The position numbers and the translations under genes were made by a program. This document shows, piece after piece, positions 16,741-25,257 of a DNA stretch of 64,000 nucleotides. The notes under the pieces were generated by a model. That model worked only from the letters and a program-made list of their open reading frames with translations, was not told the origin of the DNA and searched no databases. The stretch is from VRUE01 sp963702705 (GTDB taxonomy: Bacteria > Actinomycetota > Thermoleophilia > Solirubrobacterales > 70-9), in contig CAVPDR010000001.1 in the NCBI GenBank assembly GCA_963702705.1, positions 155,017-219,016 of the forward strand, given 5' to 3'. Position 1 is the first letter of the stretch, and the number at the start of each line of letters is the position of its first letter.

Positions 16741-18093
16741 TTAAACGGCGGTGAAGCGGCGCAGGGCGAAGCGCGCCAGCAGGCCGTAGGCGGCGATCAG
16801 GATCGCCAGGTGCCCGAGTGCGGCGGCGATGCTCGGCCCGCCCGGGTCGAGAGCACCCGTCATCGCCTGCAGCGCCGGCTTGAAGGGGAAGAGGGCGGTG
16901 ACCAGCTTGACCGCGTCGTAGAGGCCGGGCCCTACCGTGCCGGCGGGAATCAGCGAGAGGAAGGCGATCGGCAGGGTCACCATGAAGGCGAGCAGCGAGA
17001 CGGCGCGGACTTCGCGCGCCGCCGCCCCCAGCGCCGCCCCCGCCGCCCCCAGCGCCGCGCCCCCGGCGACGATCGCGGCCAGCCAGAGGCCGAAGCGGCT
17101 CCAGTGCAGGGGGACGAAGAGCGAGAGCCCGGCCAGCATCAGCACCGTCACCGTCAGCCCCACCGCGACTCCCAGCGCCACCTTCTCGGTCAGCAGCGCT
17201 GAGCGGGAAACGAGGCCGCGGGTGAGGCGGGGGAAGGCGTTCTCCTCCCGCTCCAGGGCGAGCGAGCCGGCGACGAGCAGGACGGTGACGAAGGCAAGGG
17301 TGAAGGTCGCGGCGACGGCGATCGCGAAGACTTCGAGCGGTGGGGTGGAGGCGCTGACGACCTGCTTGTCGACCGCGATCGGTTCGGTCAGGCGCGTGAG
17401 CAGCGGTGCGGCGGCGCCGAGGTTGGCGCGGGTGAGGGTGGTGAATTGCAGCAGTTGGTCGAGTGATTCGCGCGGCGGCCCAGCCGGCAGCGAGGGCCGT
17501 AGCGCTTCGAGGATGCGAGCGGTGTTGCGCAGGCCAAGGATCTGAATTGTCTGGCCGAGCGCGCTCAACTGGCCGCCGTTGAGAAGGAGGCCCATGAGCT
17601 TTCCGCCTTCACTGGCGATCCGCCTCGCAATCACCAGGTTTGCCTGGGTCAGCAACGAGTTGATCCGGTCGTTGACCAGGCGCGCCTTGACCGGGTCCTC
17701 CTCGTTGAGGATTACCTCGACTTCGGGTGTGATCGGGCTCGGGGTCGAGAGCGAGTTGATCCGGTCGACCAGGTCGGCGGGAAGGATCAGCGCGGCGAGG
17801 ACGTCGCCGGAGCGGACCTCGCTGACGGCTTCGTCCCGGCTCTTCACGTGCACGCACTCGACCCGTTCGCAGATCCGGTCGCTGACGCCAATTTTCGGCA
17901 GCTCGCTGGCGCCGACGCTGACTCTGGAGTTGCTCGGCACTTCGTTGAGGAAGGCGATCCGCGGCTTGCTCGGCGAGCCCGAGATCGCCAGCCCGACCAG
18001 GACCGCGATCAGCACCGGCCAGGCAACGAGGAGGAACGCCTGCAGGGGAGAGCGACGGAGGATCTGCAGGTCCTTGAGCAGCAGCCAGCGCAT
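16741..18093 (-). CDS. ABC-2 type transporter permease
   Basis: 450 residues. One hydrophobic helix near the N-terminus (FLLVAWPVLIAVLVGLAI) is followed by a large extracytoplasmic domain of about 200 residues and five or six C-terminal helices, the ABC-2 exporter layout. The N-terminal 15 residues LLLKDLQILRRSPLQA are typical of this family. Its ATG overlaps the last base of the ATPase stop, so the two proteins form one export system. The substrate is not evident. Confidence 0.88.
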   Translation of the reverse strand: MRWLLLKDLQILRRSPLQAFLLVAWPVLIAVLVGLAISGSPSKPRIAFLNEVPSNSRVSVGASELPKIGVSDRICERVECVHVKSRDEAVSEVRSGDVLAALILPADLVDRINSLSTPSPITPEVEVILNEEDPVKARLVNDRINSLLTQANLVIARRIASEGGKLMGLLLNGGQLSALGQTIQILGLRNTARILEALRPSLPAGPPRESLDQLLQFTTLTRANLGAAAPLLTRLTEPIAVDKQVVSASTPPLEVFAIAVAATFTLAFVTVLLVAGSLALEREENAFPRLTRGLVSRSALLTEKVALGVAVGLTVTVLMLAGLSLFVPLHWSRFGLWLAAIVAGGAALGAAGAALGAAAREVRAVSLLAFMVTLPIAFLSLIPAGTVGPGLYDAVKLVTALFPFKPALQAMTGALDPGGPSIAAALGHLAILIAAYGLLARFALRRFTAV

Positions 18094-18815
18094 CAGTGCC
18101 CGCGGTGATGGAGGAAGGCGACGAAGGCAGTCTCGAAGTCCTGGTCAGCAGCCTCGGGCGCCTCGCGCCGAACCGCCTCGCGGAGCCCGTCGGGCGAGCC
18201 ATCGAAGAGCGCCTCGCCGTCGGCCAGAACCAGCAGCCGCCCTCCATAGCGCTCTGCCTCCTGAATGTCATGAGTAGAGAAGATCACCGTAGTCCCACCC
18301 TCCGAGGCAAGCGCCGAGACGAACTCCCAAAGCCGCGCCCGCTGCCGTGGGTCGAGCCCAACGCTGGGCTCGTCGAGCAGCAGCACCGAGGGTCGAGCCA
18401 GCAACCCGATCGCGATGTTGATCCGCTGCTGGTTCCCTCCCGACAGCCGAGCAACGATCTCCCCCCGCCGCTCCCCGAGCCCGGTCAACTCCAGCATCTG
18501 CTCAGTGGAAGCCCGAGGATCCTCATGCTTCTCGAGCCGAGCAAAAAGCATCAAGTTCTCCTCAACCGTCAAGCGCCGATAGAGCGCCGCTTGCTGAGGC
18601 ACCCAACCGACCTCCCCCTGAGGAACATGAACCTCACCCTCATCGGGCCTGGAGATCCCCGCAAGGATCGACAGCAAGGTGGTCTTCCCAGCCCCGTTCG
18701 GCCCGATCACAGCCACAAGCTCCCCCGCTGCGGCCTCGAAGTCGATCCCACGCAGAGCTTCCCGCTCGCCGAAGCGCTTGACCAGCTCCCGCGCCTCAAG
18801 TACGGCCACGCTCAT
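18093..18815 (-). CDS. ABC transporter ATP-binding protein
   Basis: 240 residues with Walker A GPNGAGKTTL, Q-loop VPQQAAL, signature LSGGNQQR, Walker B VLLLDEPSVGLDP and the switch histidine in STHDIQEA. The signature with NQQR is seen in ABC-2 drug/lipid exporters. An ATG further upstream at 18833 is possible; 18815 gives the usual start just before AVLEARELVKRFG. It is coupled to the permease gene. It is divergent from hemB, with a palindrome between them. Confidence 0.92.
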   Translation of the reverse strand: MSVAVLEARELVKRFGEREALRGIDFEAAAGELVAVIGPNGAGKTTLLSILAGISRPDEGEVHVPQGEVGWVPQQAALYRRLTVEENLMLFARLEKHEDPRASTEQMLELTGLGERRGEIVARLSGGNQQRINIAIGLLARPSVLLLDEPSVGLDPRQRARLWEFVSALASEGGTTVIFSTHDIQEAERYGGRLLVLADGEALFDGSPDGLREAVRREAPEAADQDFETAFVAFLHHRGH

Positions 18816-18886
18816 CCCGTTCCCTGCCTCCATGCCGCAGAAGCTATCCGCCCGCGGAAATCGCATTGTTAGCCACGGCTTGAGCA

Positions 18887-18963
18887 GAGGGACGGCGATG
18901 CCCTCTCCCGGACACTCAAGCGCGGCGTAGCCGCGCGTCCGGGAGAGGGCATCGCCGTCCCTC
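18887..18963. repeat. Large palindromic element, type V
   Basis: Perfect 27-base arms (18887-18913 and 18937-18963, containing GGCGATGCCCTCTCCC) enclose a 23-base core with its own perfect hairpin, GCGCGGC/GCCGCGC around GTA. It occupies most of the divergent region between the ABC ATPase gene and hemB, so it lies where both promoters would be expected. I found no second copy in the window, but the architecture equals the other palindromes. Confidence 0.85.
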
Positions 18964-18980
18964 CCCTAAACTCGCTCCCA

Positions 18981-19952
18981 GTGCCGTTCCCCGCCACACG
19001 CATGCGTCGCCTCCGGCGCACGGAGTCATTGCGCGGCCTGGTTCGAGAGACGAACCTGTCGCCCGCCGACCTGATCCAGCCCCTCTTCGTGGTGGCCGGA
19101 GAAGACGTCCGCGAGGAGATCGACTCGATGCCCGGCATCGAGCGCTTCTCGATCTCGGAGTTGGTCGCCGAGGCGACGGAGATCGCCACGGCGGGGGTTC
19201 GAACGGTTCTGCTCTTCGGTGTCCCCGCCGCCAAGGACGAGTCGGGGTCTGGCGCCTATGACGACGAGGGCGTCGTGCAGATGGCGGTCCGCGCCCTCAA
19301 GGAGGCCCACCCCGACCTCACGGTGATCACCGACGTCTGTCTCTGTGAGTACACGTCGCACGGCCATTGCGGTTTCGTCCGCGACGGCGAGGTCGACAAC
19401 GACATCACGGTCGAGCTGCTGGCGAAAACGGCGGTTTCCCACGCCGAGGCCGGGGCCGATGCGGTTGCTCCCAGCGACATGATGGATGGGCGAGTGGGGG
19501 CGATTCGCCACCAGCTCGATGAGGAGGGCCACTCGGGCGTGCCGATCGTCGCCTACAGCGCCAAGTACGCCTCGGCCTTCTACGGGCCCTTCCGCGACGC
19601 CGCAGGCTCGACCCCGGAGTTCGGCGACCGTCGCGGTTACCAGATGGATCCCGCCAACGCCGCCGAAGCCGTGCGCGAGGCCAAGCTCGATCTGGAGGAG
19701 GGCGCCGACATGCTGATGGTGAAGCCCGCCACCGCTTACCTCGACGTCGTCCGCCAGGTCAAGGACGCGACCGCCGCCCCACTCGTCGCCTACCACGTCT
19801 CCGGTGAGTACTCGATGCTGAAGGCCGCCGCCGAACAGGGCTGGATCGACGAGCGCGCCGCCGTGCTGGAGACCCTGACATCGATCCGCCGCGCCGGCGC
19901 CGACGCGATCGTCACTTACTACGCCAAGGAGGCGGCTGGATGGCTTCAGTGA
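18981..19952 (+). CDS. hemB: Porphobilinogen synthase (delta-aminolevulinate dehydratase)
   Basis: 323 residues. It condenses two 5-aminolevulinate molecules to porphobilinogen. The zinc-binding cysteine cluster DVCLCEYTSHGHCG and both active-site lysines, in YSAKYASAFYGPFRDA and LMVKPATAYLD, are present, so it is the zinc-type enzyme. The start is GTG 18981 or ATG 19002. It overlaps the next gene by 13 bases and heads a hemB-siroheme decarboxylase-hemL cluster. Confidence 0.96.
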   Translation: MPFPATRMRRLRRTESLRGLVRETNLSPADLIQPLFVVAGEDVREEIDSMPGIERFSISELVAEATEIATAGVRTVLLFGVPAAKDESGSGAYDDEGVVQMAVRALKEAHPDLTVITDVCLCEYTSHGHCGFVRDGEVDNDITVELLAKTAVSHAEAGADAVAPSDMMDGRVGAIRHQLDEEGHSGVPIVAYSAKYASAFYGPFRDAAGSTPEFGDRRGYQMDPANAAEAVREAKLDLEEGADMLMVKPATAYLDVVRQVKDATAAPLVAYHVSGEYSMLKAAAEQGWIDERAAVLETLTSIRRAGADAIVTYYAKEAAGWLQ

Positions 19953-21025
19953 AGCTCCCGCAGTCGAAGGCCCGTTCGCGCAAGGACGGCGCCGCGATCC
20001 CGCTTGACGAGACCGACAAGCGGCTGATGAACCTGCTCCAGTCGCGCTTTCCGCTGGACCCCGAGCCATTCGCCCTCGTTGCGTCCGAGGCCGAGCTCGA
20101 ACTCGGCGACGTGCTGACCCGGACCAGACGACTGCTGGACGAGCGGATCATCCGCGAGATCACGCCGATCTTCGATACCCGCGCCCTCGGCTACGAGTCG
20201 ATGCTGGTGGCCGCCAAGGTCGACTCCGAAAATCCCCAGCGGGCGGCGCGGGCGGTCAACGCCCACCCCGGCGTCTCGCACAACTACCTGCGCACGCACG
20301 AGTTCAACCTCTGGTTCACGATCGCCACCCCGCCCGACTCTGAGCTCGGCCTCGCCGGCACGCTCGAGGCGCTGATGCGGGAGACCGGCGCCGAGTCGAT
20401 GCGCGAGCTGCCGACCCTGACCCTGTTCAAGATCAACATGAACCTGGAGATGGAGAAGGGCACCGACGCCCTCGCCACCGCGGTCGAGGCCGCGCCGCCG
20501 CGCGAGCTCGAGGCGCAGCCCTACGACGATCGCGACGTCGCCGTGATCCGCGCCCTGCAGGGCCCGATGGACCCCGTCGAGCGGCCCTATGACAAAGCCG
20601 CGGCCGAGCTGGGCATGAGCACCGAGGACCTGCTCGGACACCTCGGCGGGATGATCGAGCGCAAGCTGCTGCGCCGGGTCGCCGCGATCCTCTACCACCG
20701 CCGCGCCGGCTTTTCCGCCAACGGCATGGGTGTTTGGAAGGTGCCCGAGGATGAGATCATGGAGGTCGGCGGCCGCATGGCCTCCTTCCGCGGCATCTCG
20801 CATTGCTACCAACGGCCCACCTACGAGGACTGGCCCTACAGCGTCTTCACCATGGCCCACGGCCGTTCGAAGGAGGAGTGCGACTCGATCCTCGACTCGA
20901 TCGCCCTGGAGTGCGGGATGGGCCCGGACGACCGCGCCACCCTCTACTCCTCGACCGAGTACAAGAAGATCCGCCTTCACTACTTCACCGACGATTACGC
21001 CAGGTGGGAGGCGGAGCACTCGTAG
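19940..21025 (+). CDS. Fused siroheme decarboxylase-like protein (AhbA-AhbB fusion)
   Basis: 361 residues made of two copies of the Lrp/AsnC-like siroheme decarboxylase unit. The first has DETDKRLMNLLQSRFPL (winged helix) and FDTRALGYESMLVA...HNYLRTHEFNLWFT; the second has DDRDVAVIRALQGPMD and GISHCYQRPTYEDWPYSVFT. The HNYxR and HCYxR patterns match residues implicated in decarboxylation of siroheme to 12,18-didecarboxysiroheme, the first step of alternative heme synthesis. A plain Lrp/AsnC regulator would not have these. It sits between hemB and hemL. AhbC and AhbD partners are not in the window. Confidence 0.8.
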   Translation: MASVKLPQSKARSRKDGAAIPLDETDKRLMNLLQSRFPLDPEPFALVASEAELELGDVLTRTRRLLDERIIREITPIFDTRALGYESMLVAAKVDSENPQRAARAVNAHPGVSHNYLRTHEFNLWFTIATPPDSELGLAGTLEALMRETGAESMRELPTLTLFKINMNLEMEKGTDALATAVEAAPPRELEAQPYDDRDVAVIRALQGPMDPVERPYDKAAAELGMSTEDLLGHLGGMIERKLLRRVAAILYHRRAGFSANGMGVWKVPEDEIMEVGGRMASFRGISHCYQRPTYEDWPYSVFTMAHGRSKEECDSILDSIALECGMGPDDRATLYSSTEYKKIRLHYFTDDYARWEAEHS

Positions 21026-21040
21026 TGCTCGGCATTTAGC

Positions 21041-22309
21041 GTGTCGCGGTCTTCCGAGCTGTATGAGCGGGCGGTGAAGGTTCTTCCCGGAGGGGTTAAC
21101 AGCCCTGTGCGGGCGATGCGCCAGATCGGGCGTGAGCCGATCTTCGTCGAGCGCGGAGAGGGCTGCGAGCTGGTCGATGTCGATGGCAACCGCTACCTCG
21201 ATTGGGTCGGCTCCTGGGGCCCGCTGATCCTCGGCCACGCGCACCCGGCGGTGATCGCGGCGGTCGAGTCAGCCGCCGTGCGAGGCACCAGCTTCGGCGC
21301 TGCGACCGCGGCCGAGGTCGAGCTGGCCGAAGCGGTCGTCGCTCGAATTCCCTCGGTCGAGATGGTGCGGATGACCAGCTCCGGCACCGAGGCGGCGATG
21401 AGCGCGATCCGCCTTGCTCGCGCCGCCACCGGTCGCGAGGTCGTGGTGAAGTTCGCCGGCGCCTACCACGGTCATTCCGACGGGCTCCTGGCAGAGGCCG
21501 GGTCGGGCCTGGCGACGCTGGCGATTCCGGCCAGCCCCGGCGTCCCGGCCGCGCAGACGGCGAGCACCGTGGTCGTTCCCTGGAACGATGCCGAGGCCGT
21601 GTCGCGGGCTCTCGCCGACCACCCGGTCGCCGCCGTGATCGCGGAGCCGGTCGCGGCCAACATGGGCGTGGTCCCCCCGGCCGACGGCTTCCTCGAGTTC
21701 CTCCGCTCGGCCAGCGGCGAGGCCGGCGCACTGCTCGTCTTCGACGAGGTGATCACCGGCTTCCGCATCGCCCGCGGCGGCGCCCAGCAGCTCTACGGCG
21801 TCGAGCCCGACCTGACGGTGCTCGGCAAGGTGCTCGGCGGCGGCCTGCCGGCGGCGGCCTTCGCCGGTCCACGCGAGCTGCTCGAACGGGTCGCCCCGGC
21901 GGGCGACGTCTACCAAGCCGGCACCCTCTCGGGCAACCCGCTCGCAACGGCCGCCGGCCTTGCCACCCTCGCCGCGCTCGACGACGCGGCCTACGAACGC
22001 CTCGCCGAGCTGACCGACCGTCTCTCCCGGGGCCTCGCCACGCTCGCCGAGGGGCGCCCCCTGCAGCTCGCCACCGTTCCCGGCCTGCTCACCCTTTTCT
22101 TCAGCAAGGAGCCCGTGCGCGACTTCGCCCTCGCCTCGGCCTGCGACCTCGATGCCCATGCGCGCTTCTGCCGGGCCATGTTGGAGCGCGGCGTCTACCC
22201 GCCCCCGTCGCAGTTCGAGGCCTGGTTCGTCTCCCTCGCCCACGACGAGGCGACGATCGACCGCACGCTGGAGGCCGCTGCCGATTCGCTCGAAGAAGCG
22301 CTCAGATGA
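21041..22309 (+). CDS. hemL: Glutamate-1-semialdehyde 2,1-aminomutase
   Basis: 422 residues. This PLP enzyme makes 5-aminolevulinate from glutamate-1-semialdehyde in the C5 pathway. Visible features are LPGGVNSPVRAMR, RYLDWVGSWGPLILGHAHP, TSSGTEAAMSAIRLARA, LLVFDEVITGFR and the PLP lysine Lys263 in LGKVLGGGLP. The GTG start at 21041 lies 15 bases after the preceding gene. Together with hemB it shows glutamate-dependent tetrapyrrole synthesis. Confidence 0.96.
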   Translation: MSRSSELYERAVKVLPGGVNSPVRAMRQIGREPIFVERGEGCELVDVDGNRYLDWVGSWGPLILGHAHPAVIAAVESAAVRGTSFGAATAAEVELAEAVVARIPSVEMVRMTSSGTEAAMSAIRLARAATGREVVVKFAGAYHGHSDGLLAEAGSGLATLAIPASPGVPAAQTASTVVVPWNDAEAVSRALADHPVAAVIAEPVAANMGVVPPADGFLEFLRSASGEAGALLVFDEVITGFRIARGGAQQLYGVEPDLTVLGKVLGGGLPAAAFAGPRELLERVAPAGDVYQAGTLSGNPLATAAGLATLAALDDAAYERLAELTDRLSRGLATLAEGRPLQLATVPGLLTLFFSKEPVRDFALASACDLDAHARFCRAMLERGVYPPPSQFEAWFVSLAHDEATIDRTLEAAADSLEEALR

Positions 22310-22357
22310 CCTTCCACTGTGCCTTTTTCACAAATAGCCGCAAAAAGGAACAGCGGA

Positions 22358-22831
22358 ATGGCTGAGCTGGCCGGGACGCTGGGGGAGCTTGCCGAGTTCC
22401 TGCGCAATGAGGACACACCGATCTCGCCGCACGTGGTCGAGCCGTCCGAGCAGCCGGTCTTCGGCCTCCTCGCCGCGCTAGGCGAAAGAGCCGCGGCGGC
22501 GCCGGCCGAGTACGCGTTCGTGGTCGAGGCGGTGCGCGAGGGCTACCTACTGCACTACGGCACGCCGCGCCTGCTGCGCGGCCATGACGACGATCTCGCT
22601 CTGCTCGCCGGCGACTATCTCTACGCCCTCGGCATCGAGCGGCTGGCTGCCCTCGGCGACGACGAGGCGGTCGCCGTGCTCTCGCGCCTGATCGGCCTCT
22701 GCGCTCGGCTCCATGCCGAGGGCCGCGAGAACGAGGTGCCCGGGTTGTGGCGAACTGCGGCCCTCGCGATCGGCGGTGGAGACCATGCCGACCGCGAGCT
22801 TGCCCGAGTCAATAGACTTCCCGCTTCTTGA
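22358..22831 (+). CDS. Hypothetical protein upstream of the cytochrome bc genes
   Basis: 157 residues, soluble and mostly helical (AELAGTLGELAEFLRNEDTP, YAFVVEAVREGYLLHYGTPR, LALLAGDYLYALGIERLAAL). No family recognised. The ATG at 22358 is preceded by AAAAAGGAA, a good ribosome binding site. It overlaps the likely start of the Rieske gene by 47 bases, so it is probably translated with the respiratory complex and could be an assembly factor; that is inference from position only. Confidence 0.7.
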   Translation: MAELAGTLGELAEFLRNEDTPISPHVVEPSEQPVFGLLAALGERAAAAPAEYAFVVEAVREGYLLHYGTPRLLRGHDDDLALLAGDYLYALGIERLAALGDDEAVAVLSRLIGLCARLHAEGRENEVPGLWRTAALAIGGGDHADRELARVNRLPAS

Positions 22832-23522
22832 GGTTGAGCTGTTGAGCGACGACGCGGACAAGCAAAACGGGGCCGAGGCGGCTGGTCGGCCGGAGCGCCC
22901 GACCCCCGAACCCCCGGGCTACTTCGAGGGGGAGTCGATGACGCGCCGACGCGCCTTCACGGTGGCCGTGCAAGGGCTGGGCGGCATCGCCGGCGCGGCT
23001 ATCGTGCTGCCGGCGGTGGGCTTCGCCGTGGCACCGATCTTCCACCGTGGCAAGGAGCGCTGGGAGGCGGTCGGCCCGGTCAGCGATTTCGTCGAAGACA
23101 CCTACCGCCAGGTGGTCTTCACCGAAACCGAGAGCATCGGTGACGCCGGCAAGACCACGGCGTACGTGCGCAAGAGCTCCAAGCAGCTCGGCGAGAAGCC
23201 GGGCGAGATCGTCGCCGTCTCCAACCGCTGTGCTCACCTCGGCTGCCCGGTCCGCTTCGTCGAGGCCGCCGGCAACTTCATCTGCCCCTGCCACGGCGGC
23301 GTCTACGACTTCCAGGGCAAACGAATCGGCGGCCCGCCGGTGCGACCGCTTGACCATTTCCAGACTCGCGTCCGCGACGGTCAGGTCGAGCTCGGCCCGC
23401 GCTACAGCGTCACCTCGCAGCTGGAGCCGGTCCGCGCCCGCGATCCCGGCGAGTTCACGGGCGGCGTCTGGGAATATCTGTATCCGCCCCGTCCGTCCAC
23501 CTTCCCACCCCCGAGCGGCTGA
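22785..23522 (+). CDS. qcrA: Menaquinol-cytochrome c reductase Rieske iron-sulfur subunit
   Basis: About 245 residues. The [2Fe-2S] ligands are in CAHLGCPV and CPCHGGVYD. A twin-arginine-like TRRRAFTV followed by a hydrophobic segment (LGGIAGAAIVLPAVGFAVAP) anchors it in the membrane, consistent with Tat export; tatA and tatC lie 5 kb downstream. The start is uncertain: ATG 22785 is used, but a TTG at 22842 or the ATG before TRRRAF are alternatives. It is the first core subunit of the bc complex here. Confidence 0.92.
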   Translation: MPTASLPESIDFPLLEVELLSDDADKQNGAEAAGRPERPTPEPPGYFEGESMTRRRAFTVAVQGLGGIAGAAIVLPAVGFAVAPIFHRGKERWEAVGPVSDFVEDTYRQVVFTETESIGDAGKTTAYVRKSSKQLGEKPGEIVAVSNRCAHLGCPVRFVEAAGNFICPCHGGVYDFQGKRIGGPPVRPLDHFQTRVRDGQVELGPRYSVTSQLEPVRARDPGEFTGGVWEYLYPPRPSTFPPPSG

Positions 23523-23536
23523 GGGGCTAGGCGACG

Positions 23537-24415
23537 ATGAAGCTCGACTCGATTATCCCCGCGCCACTGCGCAAACCGGCCAAGCCGGGTCAGGGCAACG
23601 GTGCGAAAGGCCCGGCTCCCGCCGACCTGAAGACGGCGCCGCCGGAGCGTCCCAGCGACGCCAAGCGGCTCGGCGAGCAAGCCAAGGACGCACCGGCCGA
23701 CGTCCTCGCCTGGGTCGACCAGCGCACCGCCGCCTCCGGCTTCCTCACCGGGATGCTCTACCGCAAGGTGCCGAAGGGGACCAACTGGTTCTACACGCTC
23801 GGCTCCGCCACCCTGATCGCCTTCATCTCACAGGCGATCACCGGCGTCTTCCTGGCGATGTTCTACACGCCCTCGACGACCCAGGCCTACGCCTCGATCG
23901 CCCACATCAACAACGACGTCTTCCTCGGTCAGCTCGTCCACGGGATGCACAAGTGGGGCTCGAGCGTGATGGTGATCCTGATCTTCCTCCACATGGGTCG
24001 CACCTTCTTCTTCGGCGCCTACAAGTACCCGCGTGAGCTCAACTGGGTGATCGGCGTCGTATTGCTGATCCTGACGATGACGATGGCCTTCACCGGCTAC
24101 CTGCTGCCCTTCGACCAGCGCTCCTTCTGGGCCTCGGTCGTCGGCATCAACATCAACGGCACCGGCCCCATCGTCGGGCCTTACCTCAGCGATTTCCTCA
24201 GAGCGGGCCCCGAGCTTGGGGCGACCACGCTCTCGCGCTTCTACGCGATCCACATGCTGCTCGTTCCGGGAGCGATCATCGCCCTGATCGGCGCCCACAT
24301 GTATCTCGTGGTCAAGCTCGGCACGACCGCCCCGCCCTGGCTCAAAGCGGACAAGCCGAAAGTCGCCGCGCCTGTCTCACAGCTCGACGCCAGCGCCAAC
24401 GGGTTCGAGGGATGA
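23537..24415 (+). CDS. qcrB: Cytochrome b subunit of the bc complex (N-terminal, four-helix part)
   Basis: 292 residues. After a 70-residue Pro/Ala/Lys-rich extension it shows the b6-type four-helix core: NWFYTLGSATLIAFISQAIT, HGMHKWGSSVMVILIFLHMG with heme-ligand histidines, GYLLPFDQRSFWASVV, and FYAIHMLLVPGAIIALIGAH with the second histidine pair. It carries the two b hemes and quinone sites. The stop codon is inside the left arm of a type III palindrome that separates it from the next subunit. Confidence 0.93.
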   Translation: MKLDSIIPAPLRKPAKPGQGNGAKGPAPADLKTAPPERPSDAKRLGEQAKDAPADVLAWVDQRTAASGFLTGMLYRKVPKGTNWFYTLGSATLIAFISQAITGVFLAMFYTPSTTQAYASIAHINNDVFLGQLVHGMHKWGSSVMVILIFLHMGRTFFFGAYKYPRELNWVIGVVLLILTMTMAFTGYLLPFDQRSFWASVVGININGTGPIVGPYLSDFLRAGPELGATTLSRFYAIHMLLVPGAIIALIGAHMYLVVKLGTTAPPWLKADKPKVAAPVSQLDASANGFEG

Positions 24416-24510
24416 CCCCCGTGGCCAAGCAGATCAAGGACGCAGGGAGCGCGGCGTGCTCTGCACGCAAGCGACTGAGGACGCCGATATGCGCCGGCCA
24501 CGGGGGTCAT
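24412..24510. repeat. Large palindromic element, type III (copy 1)
   Basis: Perfect 15-base arms (ATGACCCCCGTGGCC at 24412-24426 and its complement at 24496-24510) enclose a core containing AAGGACGCAGGGAGCG, GCGTGCTCTGCACGC and GAGGACGC. The core is about 85% identical to 48056-48161 and, reversed, to 53550-53659, but the arms are unrelated to theirs. The left arm holds the qcrB TGA; the right arm ends two bases before the GTG start of the next subunit. Confidence 0.85.
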
Positions 24511-24512
24511 TC

Positions 24513-25214
24513 GTGAAGCCGGCGGATAAGCAGGCTTACCTGGAGGAATACGAGCTGCTGAAGAAGAAGGGCAAGCCCTTCTTCCCCTACGCGGTGCTGA
24601 AGGACTCGGCGATGATGTTGATCGTCGTCGGCGTGATCATCCTGATGTCGGTCATCCTCGGCGCCGAGCAGGGGCCGAAGGCCGACCCGACCACGACCAC
24701 CTACGTGCCGCGCCCCGAGTGGTACTTCTTCTTCCTCTTCGAGCTCCTGCGCGTGATCAAGCCGCCCGAGCTGGTCCCGATCGCGACGATCGGGATCCCG
24801 ACCGTCTGCATGGTGCTGCTGCTCCTGTTGCCGTTTTACGATCGCGGCCCGGAGCGCAACCCGATCCGCCGGCCGATCGCGACTACGGCCGGCTGTCTGA
24901 CGATCGCGGCGATGGCCTACCTCAGCTTCCTCGGCGCCACCGGCGGCTCGCCGACCGAGATCGACATGAAGGTGGCGCCCCAGTACGAAGCCGGCAAGGA
25001 GGTCGTCGCCGGCTCCGGCTGCCTCGCCTGCCACAAGCTCGGCGAGAACGGCAACAACGGCCCCGGGCCCGAACTCACCCATATCGCCCAGCGGATCCCG
25101 CGCGCGGCGATCCTGCGCTCGGTGGAGATCGGTCCCGGTATCATGCCTTCCTTCCGCGATCTGCCGCCGAAGAAGCTCAACGAGCTCGCCGATTTCCTCT
25201 CCTCACTCGACTAA
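24513..25214 (+). CDS. qcrC: Cytochrome b C-terminal (subunit IV) / cytochrome c fusion of the bc complex
   Basis: 233 residues. The first 130 residues resemble cytochrome b subunit IV (FFPYAVLKDSAMMLIVVGVI, then YVPRPEWYFFFLFELLRVIK with the conserved PEWYF motif and three helices). The C-terminus carries a c-type heme site CLACHKLGENGNNGPGP with a later methionine in GIMPSFRDLPP. This split b plus fused c layout is that of Bacillus QcrC. GTG 24513 is chosen because upstream in-frame codons lie in the palindrome; ATG 24489 is possible. Confidence 0.9.
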   Translation: MKPADKQAYLEEYELLKKKGKPFFPYAVLKDSAMMLIVVGVIILMSVILGAEQGPKADPTTTTYVPRPEWYFFFLFELLRVIKPPELVPIATIGIPTVCMVLLLLLPFYDRGPERNPIRRPIATTAGCLTIAAMAYLSFLGATGGSPTEIDMKVAPQYEAGKEVVAGSGCLACHKLGENGNNGPGPELTHIAQRIPRAAILRSVEIGPGIMPSFRDLPPKKLNELADFLSSLD

Positions 25215-25257
25215 GCCCTCTCGGGACTCGGCCCAGTTCGCCGGGCAGGTCAATCGC

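Noticed and set aside
19940..21025. Simple Lrp/AsnC transcription regulator
   Set aside because: Two full units in one chain, the HNYxR and HCYxR motifs and the heme gene context fit siroheme decarboxylase better.
24456..24512. N-terminal extension of the qcrC-like protein
   Set aside because: The codons (TQATEDADMRRPRG) are palindrome core sequence and resemble the false purA extension, so they are repeat-derived and probably untranslated.
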